A stretch of DNA of 30,881 nucleotides from W0P28-013 sp963593685. Its GTDB lineage: Bacteria; Bacteroidota; Bacteroidia; Bacteroidales; Paludibacteraceae. The stretch spans positions 1-30,881 of the forward strand of contig CAVBBP010000032.1 of the NCBI GenBank assembly GCA_963593685.1, written 5' to 3'. The stretch's first letter is position 1; each line of letters begins with the position of its first letter. The notes under the pieces are model-generated. The model was not told the DNA's origin. It did not search any database and saw nothing but the letters and a program-made list of their open reading frames with translations. Of the stretch, positions 22,142 to 28,438 are shown one piece after another. Both the position numbers and the translations under genes were made by a program.

Positions 22142-22149
22142 TATTTTTG
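22142..22149 (+). promoter_or_regulatory. Promoter -7 box for WG-repeat gene (TATTTTTG)
   Basis: TATTTTTG matches TAnnTTTG. It is 25 bases before an ATG at 22175 but 95 bases before the ATG that opens the main WG-repeat frame (22245). Confidence 0.6.
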
Positions 22150-22174
22150 CATCGAAAAAGAAAAAATAACGATT

Positions 22175-22244
22175 ATGGGAGCAAAAAAAGAGAAATTGGC
22201 AGGTTGTCTGCACCGTGCGAAACAACATTTTACTCGCAAAAAAA
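22175..22244 (+). other. Likely N-terminal coding segment of the WG-repeat gene in another frame
   Basis: An ATG at 22175 opens a frame encoding a basic stretch (MGAKKEKLAGCLHRAKQHF then TRKK) that reaches an A8 run at 22238-22245. A one-base shift in that run joins it to MILSVVGLLLAMMAVAAL, the membrane anchor of the WG-repeat protein. A short basic cytoplasmic tail before a signal anchor is a sensible protein. Without a shift this frame continues to a TAG near 22346, about 57 codons in all. See the findings. Confidence 0.45.
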
Positions 22245-23228
22245 ATGATTTTGAGTGTTGTTGGCCTGCTGTTGGCAATGATGGCGGTGGCGGCTCTTCA
22301 TCGCACTGCAACAGAAAAAAGTGGTGTGTCGATGGCGCGCTATAGCGAAAGTATCGGTAGAGAAGGGCTACGCTATAAATATGGAGAGTGTATCTATAAC
22401 CCACAAACTGGCGAAATACTGTTGGACAGCATCGAGTGGTTATATACGAAGTCGTACGACACGATTGGCATTGTCGCCAAACAAAACAGGCGCGCTTATA
22501 TCAATCTCAATACGGCACAGTTGCTGACGCCATTGGAGTTCTACAAAGCGTGGATTTTCGGCTCGAATCGGGGCGTGATGATTAAAAATGATAGTGTCTA
22601 TATTTTCCGTCGCGATGGCTCGCAGGTGAATGCCACGCCGTTTCCCTACGATCAGGAACACGAATTGGTTTACTATCACGACCGACTTGTTCTGAAAGTT
22701 GCCGACGACAAAGTTGGTCTGCTCGATACCGCTGCGCAATGGCTGTTGCCGCCCGAGTTTACCTATATCAACAACGATTTCCAGCACAATCTCTACAGTG
22801 TCAAACGAGGCGATGTCTGCACCGTCTATTCGTACGATTTGCAGCCCATACTCAACGGCAATTATCGCCAAATCGACATTGATTGGACGGAAGGACTTGT
22901 GGCTACTGAATACAGCGGTGCGCAACGCCTGTTCGACTACGAGGGCAAATTGCTATACGCCAACATCTACAAGTCGATTCAAGAACTGACCTACGACACA
23001 GGGAAAAAAGACCGCAACGGCGACCCCATCGGCGAAAGTACAGGTTGTTATGTATATGCCTCCTATAATGGAAAAAAAGGGTTAATGGATAGATACTACC
23101 AACCTTTGACCCCGCCGTTGTTTTACTCCATAGAGGCACAGACAAAGTATGTGTTTTTTGCCTCCTTCGGCAAACATTCCAGCGAATTTGGCACACTGAT
23201 AGACAATCGCGGCAAGCAGATTCATTGA
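22245..23228 (+). CDS. WG-repeat-like protein with N-terminal membrane anchor
   Basis: A 327-residue protein from ATG 22245. A hydrophobic segment at residues 2-19 (ILSVVGLLLAMMAVAAL) acts as signal peptide or anchor. The rest shows degenerate WG/KWG-type repeats: KQNRRAYINLN, DDKVGLLDTAAQWLLPPEFTYI, YDLQPILNGNYRQI and NGKKGLMDRYYQPLTPPLFYSI. Each is a strand pair with a G-L-x-D turn followed by a PPxFxxI strand. WG repeats form beta-propeller-like or solenoid folds in secreted or periplasmic Bacteroidota proteins of mostly unknown function. The natural start may be 22175 if the A8 tract is a frameshift. An in-frame GTG at 22215 is a further option. Convergent with gph, only 37 bases between stops. 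Confidence 0.75.
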   Translation: MILSVVGLLLAMMAVAALHRTATEKSGVSMARYSESIGREGLRYKYGECIYNPQTGEILLDSIEWLYTKSYDTIGIVAKQNRRAYINLNTAQLLTPLEFYKAWIFGSNRGVMIKNDSVYIFRRDGSQVNATPFPYDQEHELVYYHDRLVLKVADDKVGLLDTAAQWLLPPEFTYINNDFQHNLYSVKRGDVCTVYSYDLQPILNGNYRQIDIDWTEGLVATEYSGAQRLFDYEGKLLYANIYKSIQELTYDTGKKDRNGDPIGESTGCYVYASYNGKKGLMDRYYQPLTPPLFYSIEAQTKYVFFASFGKHSSEFGTLIDNRGKQIH

Positions 23229-23265
23229 GTTTTGACGCAAAATTTGCAAATCAAAATCTTGATTT

Positions 23266-23919
23266 TCAGCGACTTACAATCGCCGCTATCTCGTTTGGAA
23301 AATCGACAATGTGGGCGGGGGCGAACTGCTCCAAATCGGTGCGTGGGCGGAAGCCCCAAGTTACGCCAACTGCCTCGATGTCAGCGTTTTGCGCCGTTTG
23401 CATATCGATGCCCGAGTCGCCCACATAGAGCGCGTCGCTGGGGGCGCAGTGCGCCAACTGCAAAATATCGGCCACCACTTGTGGATCGGGTTTGAGTGGC
23501 ACACCGTCGCGCTGCCCAAAGACCGCCACAAACGCTATTTCTGAAAAAAAATGGTGCACCAGCCGTTCGGTGGCGGCTTGGTATTTGTTCGATGCCACGG
23601 CCAGCATCACGCTACGCTGTTGTAGTTGCGCCAGCAGACGAGGCATGCCGTCGTAAGGGGCGGTGTGGTCGCAGTTGTGCGCATCGTAAAAAGCGAGAAA
23701 ATGCGTGCGAATGCGCTTGATATTCAGTTCGTTGCGCTCGTTTTCGGGCAGTGCGCGCTCGAACAGTTTATTGATGCCGTTGCCCACAAAAGCGTTGTAC
23801 GCCGCCAGTTCGTGCGTGGCAAAACCGCACTGTTGCAGCGCATAGTTCGTCGCCATGCCAAGGTCGGCAATGGTGTTGAGCAGCGTGCCGTCGAGGTCGA
23901 AAATCACTAACTTTTTCAT
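23266..23919 (-). CDS. gph: Phosphoglycolate phosphatase-like HAD hydrolase
   Basis: A 217-residue HAD-superfamily phosphatase with an alpha-helical cap of subclass I. The nucleophile motif FDLDGTLLNT has Asp8 and Asp10. Motif II lies in MLAVASNK, motif III lysine in GVPLKPDPQVV, and motif IV in YVGDSGIDMQTAQNADIEAVGVTWGFR. This arrangement is typical of Gph/PGP-type enzymes, which remove phosphate from 2-phosphoglycolate formed during DNA repair or oxidation. Related HAD enzymes such as beta-phosphoglucomutase or pyrophosphatase cannot be excluded by eye. The start must be 23919, because DLDGT lies only seven residues in. Divergent from aroQ. Confidence 0.88.
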   Translation of the reverse strand: MKKLVIFDLDGTLLNTIADLGMATNYALQQCGFATHELAAYNAFVGNGINKLFERALPENERNELNIKRIRTHFLAFYDAHNCDHTAPYDGMPRLLAQLQQRSVMLAVASNKYQAATERLVHHFFSEIAFVAVFGQRDGVPLKPDPQVVADILQLAHCAPSDALYVGDSGIDMQTAQNADIEAVGVTWGFRPRTDLEQFAPAHIVDFPNEIAAIVSR

Positions 23920-23923
23920 AGCG

Positions 23924-23931
23924 CAAAAATA
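23924..23931 (-). promoter_or_regulatory. Promoter -7 box for gph (TATTTTTG), almost touching the start codon
   Basis: TATTTTTG on the minus strand ends four bases before the gph ATG, so the expected transcription start falls at or beside the A of ATG. This suggests a leaderless mRNA, or that a different promoter is used. Confidence 0.45.
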
Positions 23932-23970
23932 GTGTTTTTTTCGGCATTTGTTGTGCAGCGATATTTTTTG

Positions 23971-23978
23971 TAATTTTG
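23971..23978 (+). promoter_or_regulatory. Promoter -7 box for aroQ (TAATTTTG)
   Basis: TAATTTTG matches TAnnTTTG, 17 bases before the ATG at 23996, and sets that ATG as the start. Confidence 0.72.
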
Positions 23979-23995
23979 CCCGAACGAAAAAAGTT

Positions 23996-24427
23996 ATGAA
24001 AATTGCGGTTATCAACGGTCCCAACCTCAATCTGCTTGGGCGGCGCGAACCCGAAATCTACGGCACGGTCGGTTTCGATGCCTGCCTCGATGGTTTGCGG
24101 CAACGCTTTCCCGCGGTTGTGTTCGACTATTTTCAGTCGAATGTCGAGGGCGAAATCATCGACCAAATACAGCGCGTGGGTTTTGCGTGCGACGGCATTG
24201 TGCTGAACGCTGGCGGCTACACACACACATCGGTGGCGATAGCCGATGCGGTGGCTGCTGTGCCTGCGCCGACGGTCGAGGTGCATGTGTCGAATGTGTT
24301 TAAGCGCGAGGCGGTGCGCCACACATCGCTGCTGTCGCCTGTGGTGGCGGGCGTTGTGGTGGGCTTCGGGCTCGATTCGTATCGGCTGGCCGTGGAGGCT
24401 TTGCTGGCAATAAAAGGGCAAAAATGA
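23996..24427 (+). CDS. aroQ: Type II 3-dehydroquinate dehydratase
   Basis: A 143-residue shikimate-pathway enzyme that dehydrates 3-dehydroquinate to 3-dehydroshikimate; forms dodecamers in the cytoplasm. Signatures: INGPNLNLLGRREPEIYG with the catalytic Arg and Tyr, the FQSNVEGEIIDQI segment, LNAGGYTHTSVAIADAV with the substrate-binding Asn and His, VEVHVSN with the catalytic His, and REAVRHTSLLSPVVAGVVVGFG. Length is normal. Its stop overlaps the next open frame by ATGA (24424-24427), so it is co-transcribed with the outer-membrane barrel gene. Confidence 0.95.
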   Translation: MKIAVINGPNLNLLGRREPEIYGTVGFDACLDGLRQRFPAVVFDYFQSNVEGEIIDQIQRVGFACDGIVLNAGGYTHTSVAIADAVAAVPAPTVEVHVSNVFKREAVRHTSLLSPVVAGVVVGFGLDSYRLAVEALLAIKGQK

Positions 24428-24453
24428 GGCGCATTTTTTCTGATTTTGAGCGT

Positions 24454-26919
24454 ATGAAACACCTTTTTCTCGCCCTTGCGCTGACACTTTTTTGCTTTTC
24501 GACCGCTCGCGCTGCCGTGCTGACTGGCAAGGTGGTCGATGCGACTGATACGCCGCTAGAATTTGTGAATGTGGTGCTGAAACTGGCCGACTCCGACGAG
24601 TTTGTTGGCGGCGGCATTACCGATTTGCAGGGCGAGTTTCGTCTAGAGTCGGTGCCTGCAGGTGCCTATCGAATCGAAATTTCGTTTGTTGGCTATCTAC
24701 CTTATACTCAAGATGTTACTATACGGCAATTAAACCAAACGCTCAACTTACGCACCATCAGGCTCAACGAAGATTCGCAGATGTTGGGCGAGGTGGAGAT
24801 TGTGCGGCAGGGTTCGCAAATGCGTTTCGACATCGATAAAAAAGTGTTCAATGTCGATCAGAATGTGGCGTCGGCGGGCGCATCGGCATCGGAAGTTTTG
24901 GAAAATATCCCTTCGATTGAGGTCGATAACGACGGCAACATTTCGCTGCGCAGCAACAGTAGTGTAGAGGTGTGGATTAACGGCAAACCGTCGGGCTTGG
25001 ACGAGGAGAACCGCGCGCAATTTCTCGAACAGTTGCCCGCTGGCAGCATCGAAAGCATCGAGGTTATCACCAATCCATCGGCCAAATTCAGTCCCGAAGG
25101 CACGGCTGGCATCATCAACATTGTGCTGAAAAAAGACCGCCGCAGCGGATTTTTTGGCAGCGTGTCGGGCGCAGTCGATTATCAGATTGTGGACAAGGTG
25201 GGCGGCAACGCCAGCGCAAATTTCAATTACAGCAGTTCCAAAATCGATTTTTCGCTGAACGCAGGTTTTCGCCAGCGCAACCACGGCGGCAAAGGTTACA
25301 CCGACCGCTGGTCGCTGAATGCAGGCGACACCACATCGCTGATGCACCAAGACAACCGCGACGGGCGCAAAGGCTGGGGCATTTTCGGGCGCACAAGCCT
25401 CGATTGGCACATCGACGAGCGCAACACACTCAGCCTGTCGGGCATGGTGAACACGCGCGACAACACCAACTGGGCGGAAATCGACTACAATGTGCAACGC
25501 TACGCACTCTCCGACACGGCGATTTACCACCATCGCACCGACCAGACCGCCAAACGCCTGTCGTACGACATCGAACTCGACTATCTGCACGAATTTGACA
25601 AGCGCGGCTCCGAAATTCGCACCTCGCTCTCGTATAGCAACAACGACCGCGACCAAAATTCGGACTACAACCAGACCGTCGAAAGCGGTAGCGCCACGCC
25701 ATATCAGCAGTTTCAGTACAACGGATTTGTGAACCAGCGCGCCGAGTTTAAGACCGATTATGTGCAGAAAATCCGCGACAATATGAAGGTCGAGGCGGGC
25801 GTTTCGGTGAATTGGCAAGATCGCTTTTCGAACTCCTACACCAACGATTTTCCGAAAGCCGACAGCACGGTGCAATCGGCCTACAACGACTACACCTACC
25901 GCGAGTGGATTGCCGCTGCCTACGCCACCTACGGTGCAAAATTCGGCGGATTCAGTTTCTCGGCTGGACTGCGCGGCGAATACACACACACGCAAGTTGG
26001 CACACGCGATGCCGCAGCCGACGACTACACGGTGAACAATCGAGGCTATTTTCAACTCTACCCGACCGCCTATCTGTCGTACGCATTTCCCAACAACCAC
26101 GAACTGCAACTCAACTACACGCGCCGTGTGAATCGTCCGCGTGGGCGGCAGTTGAGCGCGTATCGCAATGTGTCGGACTCGACCAATATCTCGTATGGCA
26201 ATCCGAATCTGATGCCCGAATTTGCCAACGCTTTGGAACTGAACTATCTGAAAACTTGGGAGCAACACACGCTGTCGGCCTCGATTTACTACCGCTACAG
26301 CACCAATGTGGTGCAGAGTGTGCAGTTCGAGTCGCCCGAAAATCCCAATGTGATGGAGCAGACCTACGACAATGTCGCCAGCCGCCAGTCGGTCGGTCTC
26401 GAAGTGGTGGCAAAGGACAATTTCACGGCATGGCTCAACACCACACTCACCGCCAACGCTTTCTACGAGCAGATGAGCAGCATCGACTACAAAGGCACGC
26501 ACCTGCAAGATGCCTCGCAAGGCTTTTCGTGGAATGTGCGTTTGATGGCTAACTTCCTCTTTACCAAGACATTCACGGGGCAACTCACCGCCGCCTATTT
26601 CTCGCCGCGCGTCATCGCACAGGGCAAAACCAAAGATTTTTACAGCATCGATCTCGGGCTGCGCAAGTCGTTTCTCAACCGCACGCTCAATTTGGCGTTC
26701 ACTGTGCGCGACCTGCTCAACTCGCGCGGCTGGCGCAAACGGACTTGGAGCGACACTTTTTATCAGGATTTCGAGCGAAAACCAGCGGGACAACGCTTCA
26801 CACTGTCGCTCACCTATAATTTTGGCAACATGAAAGAGCGCAAAAAACGCGACGACAACGGCCAAAAGCAAGGCAGCAGCCCCGAAAGCGACTTTGGTGG
26901 CGACGATTTCGGCGAATAA
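24454..26919 (+). CDS. TonB-receptor-like outer-membrane beta-barrel protein with carboxypeptidase regulatory-like domain
   Basis: An 821-residue outer-membrane protein counted from ATG 24454, with signal peptide MKHLFLALALTLFCFSTARA. An alternative ATG at 24424 overlaps the aroQ stop and would add ten residues (MRRIFSDFER); which is used is unclear. Residues about 22-105 form a CarboxypepD_reg-like domain (LTGKVVDATDTPLEFVNV, GEFRLESVPAGAYRIEISFVGY). A plug-like region follows (ASEVLENIPSIEVDNDGNISLR, VWINGKPSG, IESIEVITNPSAKFSPEGTAGIINIVLKK). The remainder is a barrel of the outer-membrane beta-barrel family 3 kind, with the acidic/Gly tail SDFGGDDFGE typical of that family. No TonB box was identified. 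The ligand is unknown. Confidence 0.9.
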   Translation: MKHLFLALALTLFCFSTARAAVLTGKVVDATDTPLEFVNVVLKLADSDEFVGGGITDLQGEFRLESVPAGAYRIEISFVGYLPYTQDVTIRQLNQTLNLRTIRLNEDSQMLGEVEIVRQGSQMRFDIDKKVFNVDQNVASAGASASEVLENIPSIEVDNDGNISLRSNSSVEVWINGKPSGLDEENRAQFLEQLPAGSIESIEVITNPSAKFSPEGTAGIINIVLKKDRRSGFFGSVSGAVDYQIVDKVGGNASANFNYSSSKIDFSLNAGFRQRNHGGKGYTDRWSLNAGDTTSLMHQDNRDGRKGWGIFGRTSLDWHIDERNTLSLSGMVNTRDNTNWAEIDYNVQRYALSDTAIYHHRTDQTAKRLSYDIELDYLHEFDKRGSEIRTSLSYSNNDRDQNSDYNQTVESGSATPYQQFQYNGFVNQRAEFKTDYVQKIRDNMKVEAGVSVNWQDRFSNSYTNDFPKADSTVQSAYNDYTYREWIAAAYATYGAKFGGFSFSAGLRGEYTHTQVGTRDAAADDYTVNNRGYFQLYPTAYLSYAFPNNHELQLNYTRRVNRPRGRQLSAYRNVSDSTNISYGNPNLMPEFANALELNYLKTWEQHTLSASIYYRYSTNVVQSVQFESPENPNVMEQTYDNVASRQSVGLEVVAKDNFTAWLNTTLTANAFYEQMSSIDYKGTHLQDASQGFSWNVRLMANFLFTKTFTGQLTAAYFSPRVIAQGKTKDFYSIDLGLRKSFLNRTLNLAFTVRDLLNSRGWRKRTWSDTFYQDFERKPAGQRFTLSLTYNFGNMKERKKRDDNGQKQGSSPESDFGGDDFGE

Positions 26920-26965
26920 ATCGCATTTTATCCGATTAAAATTTCGCCATCTCCATTTATATGCG

Positions 26966-26973
26966 TAATTTTG
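26966..26973 (+). promoter_or_regulatory. Promoter -7 box for mdh (TAATTTTG)
   Basis: TAATTTTG matches TAnnTTTG, 37 bases before the ATG at 27011. Confidence 0.72.
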
Positions 26974-27010
26974 CAAATCGAAAACAAGTCATACTAAAAA
27001 CAATACAATT

Positions 27011-27952
27011 ATGTCAAAAGTAACCGTTGTAGGTGCAGGTAATGTGGGTGCTACTTGTGCCAATGTGTTGGCTTTCAAAGAGATAGCCGACGAAGTTGTA
27101 ATGCTCGACATCAAAGAGGGCGTATCGGAAGGCAAAGCCATGGATATGATGCAGACCGTGCAATTGCTCGGCATCGACACCAAAGTGGTGGGCTGCACCA
27201 ACGACTATGCACAAACTGCCAATTCCGATGTAGTTGTCATCACATCGGGCATTCCGCGCAAACCGGGCATGACGCGCGAAGAGTTGCTCGGCGTGAACGC
27301 TGGCATTGTGAAAGGCGTTGCACAAAACATTTTGAAATACTCGCCAAATGCCATTTTGGTCTGCATTTCGAACCCGATGGACACGATGACCTACCTTGCG
27401 CTCAAATCGCTCGGATTGCCCAAAAATCGCGTGATTGGTATGGGCGGCGCACTCGATAGTTCGCGCTTCAAATACTTTTTGAGCCAAGCGCTCGGCTGCA
27501 ACCCCAGCGAAGTCGAAGGCTTTGTTATCGGCGGCCACGGCGACACCACCATGATTCCGATGGCGCGTTTGGCTACCTACAAGGGCATTCCAGTCTCGAC
27601 GCTGTTGAGTGCCGAAAAACTCGACGAAGTGGTACACTCGACCATGGTTGGCGGCGCTACGCTCACTGGTCTGCTCGGCACATCGGCGTGGTACGCACCG
27701 GGAGCGGCAGGAGCCTATGTCGTGGAGAGCATTCTGCACGACCAAAAGAAGATGATTCCCTGCTCGGTACTGCTCGAAGGCGAATACGGCGAGAGCGACC
27801 TCTGCATCGGCGTGCCAGTGATTTTGGGCAAAAACGGCATCGAACGCATTGTCGAACTCGAACTCACTGCCGACGAAAGAGAGAAATTCGCCGCCAGCGC
27901 CAAATCGGTCAAAGGCAATGTCGCCACACTCAAAGAGTTGAACCTGATTTAA
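27011..27952 (+). CDS. mdh: Malate dehydrogenase (LDH-like group)
   Basis: A 313-residue NAD-dependent enzyme oxidising malate to oxaloacetate (often run in reverse in anaerobic Bacteroidota, on the fumarate/succinate route). The Rossmann motif GAGNVGATCA is at 8-17 and the NAD-selecting Asp is D33 in MLDI. The mobile loop IPRKPGMTRE carries Arg83 and Arg89, of which the first is the malate-specificity arginine. Catalytic pair: Asp149 (ALDSSRF) and His176 (GGHGDTTMIP), with Arg152. These residues mark malate rather than lactate dehydrogenase. Own promoter and terminator. Confidence 0.95.
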   Translation: MSKVTVVGAGNVGATCANVLAFKEIADEVVMLDIKEGVSEGKAMDMMQTVQLLGIDTKVVGCTNDYAQTANSDVVVITSGIPRKPGMTREELLGVNAGIVKGVAQNILKYSPNAILVCISNPMDTMTYLALKSLGLPKNRVIGMGGALDSSRFKYFLSQALGCNPSEVEGFVIGGHGDTTMIPMARLATYKGIPVSTLLSAEKLDEVVHSTMVGGATLTGLLGTSAWYAPGAAGAYVVESILHDQKKMIPCSVLLEGEYGESDLCIGVPVILGKNGIERIVELELTADEREKFAASAKSVKGNVATLKELNLI

Positions 27953-27973
27953 TCAGCGCATAACCACTAAACA

Positions 27974-28012
27974 AACGCTCTCCAATTGATTGGGGAGCGT
28001 TCGTTTTTTTTT
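27974..28012 (+). terminator. Intrinsic terminator of mdh
   Basis: AACGCTCTCC (27974-27983) pairs with GGGGAGCGTT (27992-28001), with one wobble, followed by a nine-T run. Confidence 0.88.
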
Positions 28013-28058
28013 GTTGTTGGGAATTGAGGGGACTTTTGTGGATTTGCAGATTTGTTTT

Positions 28059-28252
28059 CTAACCCCTACCCCCACTGGCGTGGGTACTCCCCCTATCTGC
28101 TGGCGCAGCAGGGGGAGAGAATAGAGAGACAGAAAGCCAGCGGAATAACAACAACGCATCAAACCAACCTCAACGCAATTCTGTCCCCCTGCTTGGAGGG
28201 AAGCGCAAAGATAGGGGGACAAGGAGCGACAGCGACGGAGGGGGTTAGAACC
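28059..28252 (+). repeat. Structured intergenic repeat, copy B (three hairpins, terminal inverted repeats)
   Basis: Begins CTAACCCCTACCCC and ends CGGAGGGGGTTAG, so the ends are inverted repeats. Stems: CCCAC/GTGGG, CTCCCCCT/AGGGGGAG and GTCCCCCT/AGGGGGAC. Against copy A (16047-16160) the stems are kept while the bases change, and about 80 extra bases lie mainly between stems 2 and 3 and within the stem 3 loop. It sits between mdh and the convergent large secreted-protein gene. Confidence 0.75.
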
Positions 28253-28372
28253 AATTAAGATTTTTTTCGACAAGCGAGAGCAGTGCCAAACTCGTTTGAG
28301 CAATGCCGAGCGGAGAAAAAATGCGCATAACGAATTAGGCGTTCCCCACCGCATTCTGCATAACAAAAGACA
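28253..28372. other. Intergenic stretch with GAGCARTGCC direct repeats
   Basis: No gene seen. GAGCAGTGCC and GAGCAATGCC (about 28279-28313) flank AAACTCGTTTGAG, a small palindromic segment. This pattern looks like degenerate repeat DNA. Confidence 0.4.
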
Positions 28373-28401
28373 GTAGAGCCGCCACACTGTGGCGGCTCTA
28401 C
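28373..28401. repeat. Perfect 29-base palindrome
   Basis: Arms of 14 bases (GTAGAGCCGCCACA and its exact complement) around a single central C. It lies 37 bases past the stop of the large minus-strand gene, so it may serve as its transcript end, although no clear T-run follows. Between it and the stop is a GTCGCAA-type short repeat in reverse complement. Confidence 0.7.
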
Positions 28402-28438
28402 ATTGTCAATTATCAATTGTCTTGCGACTTGCTTCTTG

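Noticed and set aside
21541..22248. A 235-codon plus-strand open frame across the riboswitch region
   Set aside because: It runs through the antisense of the cobalamin aptamer, a terminator stem and short-period repeats; no sensible protein features.
24748..26976. A 742-codon open frame on the minus strand opposite the outer-membrane barrel gene
   Set aside because: The plus-strand frame has signal peptide, regulatory domain, plug and barrel in order. The antisense product is a Val/His/Arg-rich shadow without domain structure.
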